Below, one piece after another: positions 52,955 through 61,280 of a stretch of 64,000 nt of DNA. Positions within the stretch are counted from its first letter, which is position 1. Every line of letters starts with the position of its first letter. The notes beneath the pieces are model-generated. The model was not told the origin of the DNA. It did no database searches and was given only the letters and a program-made list of their open reading frames with translations. The position numbers were made by a program, and so were the translations under genes. The stretch covers positions 248,001-312,000 of the forward strand of contig NZ_JAIHON010000009.1 in NCBI RefSeq assembly GCF_021173675.1. Direction: 5' to 3'. The stretch is from Streptomyces lincolnensis. GTDB taxonomy: Bacteria; Actinomycetota; Actinomycetes; Streptomycetales; Streptomycetaceae.

Positions 52955-52995
52955 CGCTCCACCGTGCCCGGTTTTCGTGACCGGGCACCGGAGCG
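52955..52995 (+). promoter_or_regulatory. Intercistronic hairpin before rpmI
   Basis: GTGCCCGG/CCGGGCAC stem with a nine-base loop, extended after an internal mismatch by CGCTCC/GGAGCG. It ends 25 bases upstream of the rpmI start and could be an L20-binding or stability element, or a partial terminator. Confidence 0.6.
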
Positions 52996-53020
52996 CCACC
53001 GACGAGGAGAGAACGGCGCT

Positions 53021-53215
53021 ATGCCGAAGAACAAGTCGCACAGCGGTGCCAGCAAGCGCTTCAAGATCACCGGCTCCGGCAAGGTGCTCCGTGAGCGCGC
53101 CGGCAAGCGCCACCTGCTCGAGCACAAGTCGTCCCGCGTGACGCGTCGCCTCACCGGCAACGCCGAGATGGCCCCGGGCGACGCCGCGAAGATCAAGAAG
53201 CTTCTCGGCAAGTGA
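53021..53215 (+). CDS. rpmI: 50S ribosomal protein bL35
   Basis: 64 aa, the normal size. PKNKSHSGASKRFKITGSGK and RVTRRLTGNAEMAPGDAAKI are family hallmarks. The ATG at 53021 follows GAGGAGAGAACGGCGCT. Lies between infC and rplT as in most bacteria. Confidence 0.98.
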   Translation: MPKNKSHSGASKRFKITGSGKVLRERAGKRHLLEHKSSRVTRRLTGNAEMAPGDAAKIKKLLGK

Positions 53216-53248
53216 CGTACGCGGCGCTTCGCTTGAGCGCCGTACGTC
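53214..53248 (+). promoter_or_regulatory. Intercistronic hairpin between rpmI and rplT
   Basis: GACGTAC...GGCGCT pairs with AGCGCCGTACGTC (two-base bulge) around a seven-base loop. It starts at the rpmI stop codon. Such hairpins may set the relative expression of L35 and L20. Confidence 0.6.
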
Positions 53249-53316
53249 AGGACCGGGACCCAATCGATTCCGGGCCGTGTGAGTCCCACCACGGCCCCGC
53301 TACAAGGAGTTAACAA

Positions 53317-53700
53317 GTGGCACGCGTCAAGCGGGCAGTCAACGCCCACAAGAAGCGCCGGGCGATCCTCGAGGCGGCCTCCGGCTACCGCGGTCAGCGT
53401 TCGCGCCTGTACCGCAAGGCCAAGGAGCAGGTCACCCACTCGCTGGTCTACAACTACAACGACCGCAAGAAGCGCAAGGGCGACTTCCGTCAGCTGTGGA
53501 TCCAGCGCATCAACGCCGCTGCCCGCGCCAACGGCATCACGTACAACCGCTTCATCCAGGGTCTGAAGGCCGCGAACATCGAGGTCGACCGCAAGATCCT
53601 GGCCGAGCTGGCCGTCAACGACGCCACCGCGTTCGCCGCGCTGGTCGAGGTCGCGCAGAAGGCGCTGCCGGCGGACGTGAACGCGCCGAAGGCCGCGTGA
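53317..53700 (+). CDS. rplT: 50S ribosomal protein bL20
   Basis: 127 aa, GTG start with AAGGAG eight bases upstream. N-terminal basic extension RVKRAVNAHKKRRAILEAA and RKRKGDFRQLWIQRINAA are diagnostic. L20 often regulates this operon by binding its leader. The C-terminus has an Ala-rich tail typical of actinobacteria. Confidence 0.98.
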   Translation: MARVKRAVNAHKKRRAILEAASGYRGQRSRLYRKAKEQVTHSLVYNYNDRKKRKGDFRQLWIQRINAAARANGITYNRFIQGLKAANIEVDRKILAELAVNDATAFAALVEVAQKALPADVNAPKAA

Positions 53701-53735
53701 CGCTGCGCTGGGCCTAGGCCGACTGTGTGAGTGTG

Positions 53736-53772
53736 CGGACCCGTGGGTTTTTGCCTGCGGGTCCGTTCCTTT
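53736..53772 (+). terminator. Terminator after rplT
   Basis: Stem CGGACCCG/CGGGTCCG with a 14-base loop, followed by TTCCTTT. It lies 36 bp after the rplT stop and ends the infC operon. Confidence 0.82.
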
Positions 53773-53862
53773 GAGTGGTGCGGGACGGTTCGGCACCGCC
53801 GGTGTCCGTCGTCGTGGCCGATCGCCGTGGCGGCGGAAGTCAGATGCTGAAAGTGAGTGTGC

Positions 53863-54711
53863 ATGTCCCCCGTTGCTCCTGAGCTGATCTCCCCCCGTTC
53901 CCCCCGCGTCTCCGCCGCCCGGCGGCTCGCCAGGCGGAACTTCCGGGGCAAGGAGCGGCTGTTCCTCGCCGAGGGGCCGCAGGCCGTGCGGGAGGCGGCG
54001 GGGCACAAGGACACGCTCGTGGAGCTGTTCGCGACCGTCGAGGCCGCGGAGCGGTACGCCGACATCATCGGTGAGGCGCGGGCCCTCGGCGCCCGGGTCC
54101 ACCTCGCCTCCGAGGACGTCATCGCCGACATCTCGACCACCGTCACCCCGCAGGGGCTCGTCGGGATCTGCCGGTTCCTCGACACGCCCTTCGAGGAGAT
54201 CCTCGCCGCCCGGCCCAAGCTCGTCGCCGTGCTCGCGAACGTCCGCGACCCCGGGAACGCCGGGACCGTGCTGCGGTGCGCCGACGCGGCCGGTGCCGAG
54301 GCCGTCGTACTGACGGACGCGTCCGTCGATCTGTACAACCCCAAGGCCGTACGGGCCTCGGTGGGCTCGCTGTTCCATCTGCCGATCGCCGTGGGCGTGC
54401 CCGTGGAGGAGGCCGTCGACGGGCTCAGGCGGGCCGGTGTCCGCATCCTCGCCGCCGACGGGGCCGGCACCGACGACCTCGACGACGAGCTGGACCGGGG
54501 CACCATGGGCGGGCCGACGGCCTGGGTGTTCGGGAACGAGGCGTGGGGGCTCCCGGAGGAGACCCGCGCGCTCGCGGACGCCGTGGTGCGCGTCCCGATC
54601 CACGGGAAGGCCGAGAGCCTGAACCTCGCCACCGCCGCCGCCGTATGTCTCTATGCGTCGGCCCGGGCACAGCGCGCCTCCGGAGGGTGCCGTTCCGTCA
54701 CCGAGAGCTAG
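53863..54711 (+). CDS. SpoU/TrmH-family rRNA 2'-O-methyltransferase
   Basis: 282 aa from the ATG at 53863 (a GTG two codons earlier is possible). N-terminal substrate-binding domain (~residues 15-100, RRNFRGKERLFLAEGPQAVR). The knotted SPOUT domain has motif 1 NVRDPGNAGTVLRCADAAG, motif 2 WVFGNEAWGL and motif 3 AESLNLATAAAVCLY. It uses SAM to methylate a ribose in rRNA or tRNA; resembles RlmB/TsnR-type enzymes, but no evidence of self-resistance context. Confidence 0.92.
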   Translation: MSPVAPELISPRSPRVSAARRLARRNFRGKERLFLAEGPQAVREAAGHKDTLVELFATVEAAERYADIIGEARALGARVHLASEDVIADISTTVTPQGLVGICRFLDTPFEEILAARPKLVAVLANVRDPGNAGTVLRCADAAGAEAVVLTDASVDLYNPKAVRASVGSLFHLPIAVGVPVEEAVDGLRRAGVRILAADGAGTDDLDDELDRGTMGGPTAWVFGNEAWGLPEETRALADAVVRVPIHGKAESLNLATAAAVCLYASARAQRASGGCRSVTES

Positions 54712-54759
54712 TAGGGTGACCAGCTCGGGGGCCCTGCGCAGGAGAGGTGGAGCACGGGG

Positions 54760-55905
54760 ATGAGTGTCGGCACGGGCAGCGCACCGGGATCACCGGAGGC
54801 GACGCACGCGGCGCCGTCCGGTCCCGACTCTCTCGCCGGGCTCGGCCTCGATCCCGACCACCTGCCCGACGGCCTGGTCGTCGCCGACGAGCACGGCCAC
54901 GTGATCTGTTTCAACGCCGCCGCCGAGCGCATCACCGCCGTGTCCGCAGCGGACGCCCTCGGGCAGCGGCTGGAGAAGGCCCTTCCGTTAGAGGACCTGG
55001 AGGGGCGCCGCTGGTGGCAGCTGACCGACCCGTACGGCGGTCTCGCCATCCGGGTCCGCCAGCCCGAGCGCAACCTCCTCCTGCCCGGCGGCCGGGAGGT
55101 CCTGGTCTCCGCGCGCTACGTCCGTGCCCGGCCCACCGGGCCCGTGCGCCGCGTGGTGGTCTCCCTCCGCGACACCGAGGCCCGCCGCCGCACCGAGCGC
55201 AGCCACGCCGAGCTGATCGCCACCGTCGCCCACGAACTGCGCTCCCCGCTCACCTCCGTCAAGGGCTTCACGGCCACCCTCCTGGCCAAGTGGGAGAGGT
55301 TCACCGACGACCAGAAGCGGCTGATGCTGGAGACCGTCGACGCCGACGCCGACCGGGTCACCCGGCTCATCGCGGAGCTGCTGGACATCTCCCGCATCGA
55401 CTCCGGGCGCCTGGAGCTGCGCCGCCAGCCCGTCGACATCGGCGCCGCCGTGGGCCGCCACATCCAGGCGTACGTCGCCGCGGGACTGCCCGCCGACCGG
55501 TTCCTGCTCCGCATCGAACAGCCCCTGCCCGACCTGTGGGCCGACCCCGACAAGATCGACCAGGTGCTCAGCAACCTGCTCGAAAATGCCGTGCGGCACG
55601 GCGAGGGAACCGTCACCATTGTGGTCACGCCCACGGCGTCCCCCCGGGAGGGGGAAGGCCATGAGAACGCCGCTACGTCGGTCACGGTGAGCGACGAGGG
55701 GCCCGGCATCCCGGAGGAGTCCATGAACCGCGTCTTCACCCGCTTCTGGCGGGGCAGCAAGCGCGGCGGCACCGGCCTCGGGCTCTACATCGTCAAGGGC
55801 ATCGTCGAGGTCCACGGCGGCACCATCACGGTCGGCCGCGCCCCCGGCGGCGGCGCCGAGTTCCGATTTACGTTGCCCGTGAGCGCTCCGGCCTACTTGA
55901 GCTGA
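54760..55905 (+). CDS. PAS-domain sensor histidine kinase, orphan, with TTA codon
   Basis: 381 aa. PAS domain at ~30-130 (LPDGLVVADEHGHVICFNAA), H-box HAELIATVAHELRSPLTSVK (His ~163), N box LSNLLENAVRHGEG, G1 VSDEGPGIPEESM and G2 GGTGLGLYIVKGIVEVHGG. No TM helix, so the sensor is cytoplasmic. No response regulator gene is adjacent. Codon 77 (54988-54990) is TTA, predicting bldA-dependent translation. Confidence 0.93.
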   Translation: MSVGTGSAPGSPEATHAAPSGPDSLAGLGLDPDHLPDGLVVADEHGHVICFNAAAERITAVSAADALGQRLEKALPLEDLEGRRWWQLTDPYGGLAIRVRQPERNLLLPGGREVLVSARYVRARPTGPVRRVVVSLRDTEARRRTERSHAELIATVAHELRSPLTSVKGFTATLLAKWERFTDDQKRLMLETVDADADRVTRLIAELLDISRIDSGRLELRRQPVDIGAAVGRHIQAYVAAGLPADRFLLRIEQPLPDLWADPDKIDQVLSNLLENAVRHGEGTVTIVVTPTASPREGEGHENAATSVTVSDEGPGIPEESMNRVFTRFWRGSKRGGTGLGLYIVKGIVEVHGGTITVGRAPGGGAEFRFTLPVSAPAYLS

Positions 55906-56044
55906 GTGCCCGCGGGCGCATTCGTATACCTCCACCCCGTTAGACTCGGCCTTTGGCACCTTTGTGTCCCATGGACGGCCCTCTGACCTCTGCGTGAGTC
56001 GGTGACGGGGACCTTCAGCCAGCCAATCGGAAGCACGGGAAGAG

Positions 56045-57166
56045 ATGTCGGCACCGAATAAGTCGTACGACCCTGTCGAGGTCGAGGCGTTGAAACCGGA
56101 AGAGATCGAGCGGATGCGGCAGGAGGCGCTCGACGCCTTCGCCGCGGCGGGCTCGCTCGACGCGCTCCAGGAGGCCAAGGTCGCCCACACCGGGGGCACC
56201 TCCCCGCTGGCGCTCGCCAACCGCGAGATCGGCGCCCTGCCCCCGCACGCCAAGGCCGCCGCCGGCAAGCTGGTCGGCCAGGCCCGGGGCGCGGTGAACA
56301 AGGCCCTCGCCGCCCGCCAGAGCGAGCTGGAGGCCGAGCGCGACGCCCGGGTGCTGGTCGAGGAGGCGGTGGACGTCACGCTGCCTTACGACCGGGTTCC
56401 GGCCGGCGCCCGCCACCCGCTCACCACCCTGTCGGAGCGCATCGAGGACGTCTTCGTGGCCATGGGCTACGAGGTCGCCGAGGGCCCGCAGGTCGAGGCC
56501 GAGTGGTTCAACTTCGACGCCCTCAACATCGGCCCGGACCACCCGGCCCGAGGCGAGGCCGACACCTTCTTCGTGCAGGGTCCGGAGGGCGGCACCGAGT
56601 CCGGTGTCGTGCTGCGCACCCACACCTCGCCCGTGCAGGTCCGCTCGCTGCTCGACCGTGAGCTGCCGGTCTACGTGATCTGCCCCGGTGTCGTCTACCG
56701 CACCGACGAGCTGGACGCCACGCACACTCCGGTGTTCCGCCAGGTCGAGCTGCTGGCCGTCGACGAGGGCCTGACCATGGCCGACCTCAAGGGCACCATG
56801 GACCACATGGTCCAGGCCCTGTTCGGCGAGGGCATGAAGACCCGGCTGCGCCCGAACTTCTTCCCCTTCACCGAGCCGTCCGCCGAGATGGACATGGTGT
56901 GCTACGTCTGCCGCGGCGAGTCCGTCGGCAACCCCGACCGGCCCTGCCGTACCTGCTCCTCCGAGGGCTGGATCGAGCTCGGCGGCTGCGGGATGGTCAA
57001 CCCCAAGGTGCTCACCGCCTGTGGCGTGGACCCGGAGAAGTACAGCGGATTCGCCTTCGGGTTCGGCATCGAACGGATGCTGATGTTCCGCCACAACGTC
57101 GAAGACATGCGAGACATGGTCGAGGGTGACATCCGGTTCACCCGGCCGTTCGGGATGGAGATCTGA
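56045..57166 (+). CDS. pheS: Phenylalanyl-tRNA synthetase alpha subunit
   Basis: 373 aa. N-terminal coiled coil (~1-100), then the class II core: motif 2 region VVYRTDELDATHTPVFRQVE and motif 3 GFGIERMLMFRHNV. Cys residues in VCYVCRGESVGNPDRPCRTC form the zinc site seen in many bacterial PheS. Its stop and the pheT start share one base. The leader (~55906-56044) has no leader peptide rich in Phe and no T-box. Confidence 0.97.
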   Translation: MSAPNKSYDPVEVEALKPEEIERMRQEALDAFAAAGSLDALQEAKVAHTGGTSPLALANREIGALPPHAKAAAGKLVGQARGAVNKALAARQSELEAERDARVLVEEAVDVTLPYDRVPAGARHPLTTLSERIEDVFVAMGYEVAEGPQVEAEWFNFDALNIGPDHPARGEADTFFVQGPEGGTESGVVLRTHTSPVQVRSLLDRELPVYVICPGVVYRTDELDATHTPVFRQVELLAVDEGLTMADLKGTMDHMVQALFGEGMKTRLRPNFFPFTEPSAEMDMVCYVCRGESVGNPDRPCRTCSSEGWIELGGCGMVNPKVLTACGVDPEKYSGFAFGFGIERMLMFRHNVEDMRDMVEGDIRFTRPFGMEI

Positions 57167-59676
57167 TGCGGGTCCCGCTTTCCTGGCTGCGGGAGTACGT
57201 CGACCTGCCGGCCACCGAGACCGGCCGTGACGTGCAGGCCAAGCTCGTTTCCGCGGGCCTTGAGGTCGAGACCGTCGAGCACCTCGGCGCCGACCTCAAG
57301 GGCCCGCTGGTCGTCGGCCAGGTGCTGACGATCGAGGAGCTGGAGGGCTTCAAGAAGCCGATCCGCTTCTGCACCGTCGACGTCGGGCAGGCCAACGGCA
57401 CCGGCGAGCCGCAGGAGATCATCTGCGGCGCCCGCAACTTCGCCGTCGGCGACAAGGTCGTCGTGGTCCTCCCGGGTGCCACGCTGCCCGGCGGCTTCTC
57501 GATCTCCGCCCGCAAGACCTACGGCAGGACCTCGCACGGCATGATCTGCTCCGGCGAGGAGCTGGGCATGGGCGACGACGGCAGCCACGGCATCATCGTG
57601 CTGCCGCCGGAGACCGAGGTCGGCAGGGACGCCGTCGAGCTCCTCGAACTGGTCGACGAGGTCCTGGACATCGCCGTCACCGCCAACCGCGGCGACTGCC
57701 TGTCCATCCGTGGCGTGGCCCGCGAGACCGCCATCGCCTACGGCCTGCCGCTGCGCGACCCGGCGCTCCTCGACGTCCCGGGCCCGAACGCCTTCGGCTA
57801 CCCGGTCCAGGTCTCCGACCCGTTCGGCTGCGACCGCTTCACCGCCCGCACCGTCACCGGTCTGAGCCCCGAGGCCCGCTCCCCGCTCTGGCTCCAGCGC
57901 CGCCTGCAGAAGGTCGGCATGCGCCCGATCTCGCTCGCCGTCGACGTCACCAACTACGTGATGATGGAGCTCGGCCAGCCGCTGCACGCCTACGACCGCT
58001 CGCTGGTCCAGGGCACCATCGGCGTCCGCCGGGCCGAGGAGGGCGAGAAGATCGTCACCCTCGACGGAGCGACGCGCACCCTGCACGCCGAGGACCTCGT
58101 CATCACCGACGACCGGGGCCCGATCGGCCTCGCGGGTGTCATGGGCGGCGCCAACACCGAGATCGCCGACCACGACTCCGGCGAGGGCACCACCGACGTG
58201 GTGATCGAGGCCGCCCACTTCGACGCGGTCGCCATCGCCCGTACGGCCCGCCGCCACAAGCTGTCCTCCGAGGCGTCCAAGCGCTTCGAGCGCGGCGTCG
58301 ACCCGCAGGCCGCGTCCGCCGCCGCCCAGCGCACGGTCGACCTGCTGGTGCTGCTCGCGGGCGGCACCGCCGAGGCCGGCGTCACCGAGGTCATCGCCCC
58401 GTCCGCCCCGCACACCATCACCGTCCCGGCGGACCACCCGGACAAGGTGGCGGGTGTCGCCTACGGCCGCGAGACCGTCGTACGGCGTCTTCAGGAGGTC
58501 GGCTGCGACGTCTACGGGCAGGACGAGCTGATCGTCACCGTGCCGTCGTGGCGTCCCGACCTCCGGGAGATCAACGACCTGGCCGAGGAGGTCATCCGGC
58601 TGGAGGGGTACGAGAACCTGCCCTCCACGCTGCCCAAGCCCCCCTCCGGCCGTGGCCTGACCCACCGGCAGCGGCTGCACCGCCGCGTCGGGCGGGCGCT
58701 GGCCGGCGCCGGATACGTCGAGGCGCCGAACTACCCCTTCGTCAGCGAGCAGGTCTTCGACCAGCTCGGCCTGGCCGCCGACGACCCGGCCCGCCGGGTC
58801 GTGAAGCTGACCAACCCGCTCAACGACGAGGAGCCGGCTCTTCGTACGTCGCTGCTGCCGGGCCTGCTCGGCGCCCTGCGGCGCAACGACGGCCGGGGCT
58901 CGCACGATCTCGCGCTGTTCGAGACCGGCCTGGTCTTCCTGCCGCGCGAGGAGCGGCGCGTCGCCGCCGCGCTGCCCGTGGACCGGCGGCCGACCGACGA
59001 GGAGATCGCCGGGCTGAACGCGGCACTGCCGGAGCAGCCGCGCTATGTCGCGGTGGTGCTCGCCGGTGCGCGTGAGCAGGCCGGCTGGTGGGGCGCGGGC
59101 CGTCCCGGCGGGTGGGCCGACGCCGTCGAGGCGGGGCGCGCCGTCGCCCGGGAGGCCGGTGCCGAACTGATCGTCCGCCAGGGGCAGTACGGTCCGTGGC
59201 ACCCGGGCCGGTGCGCCGAGCTCGTGGTCGTGGCCGACGGCTCCGAGACGGTCGTGGGGCACGCGGGCGAGTTGCACCCGCGCGTGCTCAAGGCGCTCGG
59301 GCTGCCCGCGCGCACGTCCGCGATGGAGCTGAACCTGGACGTGCTGGAGGGCGTCGGCGACGACACCCCGCAGGCGCCGAGCATCTCCACCTTCCCGGTG
59401 GCGACGCAGGACGTGGCGCTGGTCGTCTCCCGTGAGGTCCCGCACACCGAGGTGGAGGCCGCGTTGCGCGAGGGGGCCGGCGAACTGCTGGAGGCGATCC
59501 GGCTGTTCGACGTGTACGAGAACGACGAGCAGCTCGGCGAGGGCAGGAAGTCGCTGGCGTACGCGCTGCGGTTCCGGGCCGCGGACCGGACGCTGACGGT
59601 CGACGAGGCATCGGCGGCCCGGGACACGGCGGTCGCCCTCGCGGGCGAGCGCACGGGGGCCGTGCTGCGCGGTTGA
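57166..59676 (+). CDS. pheT: Phenylalanyl-tRNA synthetase beta subunit
   Basis: 836 aa. Domain order: N-terminal B1 and EMAP/OB-type tRNA-binding B2 (FCTVDVGQANGTGEPQEIIC), B3/B4 editing domain (RRHKLSSEASKRFERGVDP), B5, a class II-like core (B6/B7, LKLTNPLNDEEPALRTSLLP region) and a ferredoxin-fold anticodon-binding domain at the end. Normal length. Editing keeps Tyr from being attached to tRNA-Phe. Coupled to pheS. Confidence 0.97.
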   Translation: MRVPLSWLREYVDLPATETGRDVQAKLVSAGLEVETVEHLGADLKGPLVVGQVLTIEELEGFKKPIRFCTVDVGQANGTGEPQEIICGARNFAVGDKVVVVLPGATLPGGFSISARKTYGRTSHGMICSGEELGMGDDGSHGIIVLPPETEVGRDAVELLELVDEVLDIAVTANRGDCLSIRGVARETAIAYGLPLRDPALLDVPGPNAFGYPVQVSDPFGCDRFTARTVTGLSPEARSPLWLQRRLQKVGMRPISLAVDVTNYVMMELGQPLHAYDRSLVQGTIGVRRAEEGEKIVTLDGATRTLHAEDLVITDDRGPIGLAGVMGGANTEIADHDSGEGTTDVVIEAAHFDAVAIARTARRHKLSSEASKRFERGVDPQAASAAAQRTVDLLVLLAGGTAEAGVTEVIAPSAPHTITVPADHPDKVAGVAYGRETVVRRLQEVGCDVYGQDELIVTVPSWRPDLREINDLAEEVIRLEGYENLPSTLPKPPSGRGLTHRQRLHRRVGRALAGAGYVEAPNYPFVSEQVFDQLGLAADDPARRVVKLTNPLNDEEPALRTSLLPGLLGALRRNDGRGSHDLALFETGLVFLPREERRVAAALPVDRRPTDEEIAGLNAALPEQPRYVAVVLAGAREQAGWWGAGRPGGWADAVEAGRAVAREAGAELIVRQGQYGPWHPGRCAELVVVADGSETVVGHAGELHPRVLKALGLPARTSAMELNLDVLEGVGDDTPQAPSISTFPVATQDVALVVSREVPHTEVEAALREGAGELLEAIRLFDVYENDEQLGEGRKSLAYALRFRAADRTLTVDEASAARDTAVALAGERTGAVLRG

Positions 59677-59703
59677 GCACGGCCGCATCCCCTCTCGGGT
59701 CAC

Positions 59704-59795
59704 CTCACTCGATTGAGTGAGTTCTGCTGGTGATCTGGCCCGTTCGGCCCATGGGGTCGACAGAATCGGACCGGCCTTTCGGGGTCGGTCCGATT
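59704..59795 (+). terminator. Two hairpins after pheT
   Basis: CTCACTC-GATT-GAGTGAG at 59704-59721 (7-bp arms) and AATCGGACC...GGTCCGATT at 59764-59795 (9-bp arms, 14-base loop). They lie between pheT and the phosphatase gene; the second is the better terminator, the first could also be an operator. Confidence 0.6.
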
Positions 59796-59829
59796 GCGCT
59801 GTCAGGGCCTGAATGGGGGGGCCATCGGC

Positions 59830-60993
59830 ATGATCCGCATCAAGGCTGGGGGTGTCCCCGGGGGCCGTCGGAGGGTTCGGCGGGACCTGCGGGACGCGCT
59901 CCGCAGAGCTGCCCGCCGTACCGTTCGCAAGGGTCGCCGCAGGCCGGTGCGGTGTGCGCTCGCGCTGGGGCTGCCCACCGCCTGGGGCGCCGTGGCGATC
60001 ACCTACAAGCTGGTCTGTCCGCTGGCCCAGCAGAACGGCCTCGGGGCGCGGGTCGTCACCAGTGCCGTCTTCTTCGCCGTCGGCACCGGTCTGGTCCTGC
60101 ATGTCCGGCAGACCCTGCTGCGGGAGTTGAGACAGGCCCGCCGGGTCGCGGGCGCCGCCCAGAGCGTGCTGCTGCGGCCCCTGCCCCCGCGCATCGACGG
60201 GCTGCATGTCGCCGCGGCCCAGCTGTCCGCCGACCGCGGCGCCACCATCGGCGGCGACCTGTACGAGGCCGTGGCCACCGAGCACGGCGTCCGGGTCGTG
60301 ATGGGCGACGTCCGCGGGCACGGCATATCCGCCATCGGTACGGCCGCCGCCGTCCTCGGCAGCTTCCGCGAGGCCGTGCACGACGAGCCCGGACTCGACG
60401 GTGTGCTGCGCCGGCTGGAACGCGCGCTGTCCCGGCATCTGCGGGATCGGGCCCGTACGGACCATCCTTCCACCGGTGCGGAGCCCGGCCCCCCGGTCGC
60501 CGAGGAGTTCGTCACCGTCCTGCTGCTGGAGATCGGCCACGACGGCCGGGTCCACGCCCTCAACTGCGGTCACCCGTGGCCGTATCTGCTGAGCGGCACG
60601 ACCGTCGACCCCCTCTCGCGCACGGACCCTCTCCCACCCCTGGGCCCGTTCCCACTGCCGTGCGATCTGACCCCCGTGGGGTGCGGTCACCTGCTGCCGG
60701 GCGAGGGCCTGGTCCTGCACACGGACGGCGCCGAGGACGCGAGGGACACCCGTGGCCGATTCTTTTCCTTGGAGAACGCCCTGTCCGAGGCGATCCGCGA
60801 ATGCCCCCTGGCAGCGCCCCAGGTCGTCCTGGGCACGGTCTTCACGGCATTACTGCGCCACACGGACGGCGAACCGACGGACGACGTGGCTTTACTCATC
60901 CTGCGAAACGACCGTTCAGGGCAACCGACCTTAGGGGCGCGGGGAACTGCGCGCCCAGCCACCACGCACCCGCAGCCGACAACGCACCTTTAG
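59830..60993 (+). CDS. SpoIIE/RsbU-type PP2C phosphatase, membrane-bound
   Basis: 387 aa from the ATG at 59830 (GGGGGG nine bases upstream). Basic N-terminus, two TM helices (~45-65, ~75-95), a short linker coil and a PP2C catalytic domain: SADRGATIGGDLYEAV, VVMGDVRGHGISAIGTAAAV and DGEPTDDVALLIL with metal-binding Asp residues. Such enzymes dephosphorylate anti-anti-sigma factors. Codons 341, 355 and 368 are TTA, so expression should need bldA. The last ~20 residues are encoded by a dispersed repeat. Confidence 0.92.
   Translation: MIRIKAGGVPGGRRRVRRDLRDALRRAARRTVRKGRRRPVRCALALGLPTAWGAVAITYKLVCPLAQQNGLGARVVTSAVFFAVGTGLVLHVRQTLLRELRQARRVAGAAQSVLLRPLPPRIDGLHVAAAQLSADRGATIGGDLYEAVATEHGVRVVMGDVRGHGISAIGTAAAVLGSFREAVHDEPGLDGVLRRLERALSRHLRDRARTDHPSTGAEPGPPVAEEFVTVLLLEIGHDGRVHALNCGHPWPYLLSGTTVDPLSRTDPLPPLGPFPLPCDLTPVGCGHLLPGEGLVLHTDGAEDARDTRGRFFSLENALSEAIRECPLAAPQVVLGTVFTALLRHTDGEPTDDVALLILRNDRSGQPTLGARGTARPATTHPQPTTHL
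60929..60980. repeat. Dispersed Streptomyces intergenic repeat, copy 2 (inverted)
   Basis: TTAGGGGCGCGGGGAACTGC and its flank are the reverse complement of 6623-6674 with few differences. It encodes the phosphatase C-terminus (LGARGTARPATT), including its third TTA codon. It likely inserted at or near the original 3' end. Confidence 0.65.
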
Positions 60994-61215
60994 TCACCCG
61001 GCGTTGGCCAGCGCAGCGCACTCGCAGCGAACCGGCGGAGCCGTCCGCCCCGCCACGGAGTGTCGGGCAGGCAGCTGGGCGGACGGCGCGGAATCGGGCC
61101 GCCGCACTGTACGAGGGGGAGCCGGCGGCCCGGCCGGCCTCTTGCGAGGCATTTCAGTCAACCGGCTGGAAACTCTCCGCAACAGTGCGCGCACCCTACG
61201 GATTCGAGTACTCCG

Positions 61216-61232
61216 TTCACACCCCGTGTGAA
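61216..61232. promoter_or_regulatory. Palindrome upstream of the XRE/TPR regulator
   Basis: Perfect arms TTCACAC and GTGTGAA around CCC, 48 bp before the start codon at 61281, with TACTCT (61244-61249) downstream as a possible -10. Probable operator, perhaps autoregulatory. Confidence 0.6.
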
Positions 61233-61280
61233 GGCACACCCACTACTCTGACGGCACCGAGCCACCCGGGGGGCCTCCCA

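Noticed and set aside
55906..56044. T-box or Phe-rich leader peptide before pheS
   Set aside because: No T-box motif and no run of Phe codons; the short ATG frame near 55971 encodes no Phe.
56902..60720. 1272-codon open frame on the minus strand opposite pheS/pheT
   Set aside because: It is a shadow of pheT caused by G+C-rich codons; low-complexity sequence and no domains. The plus-strand genes are unmistakable.
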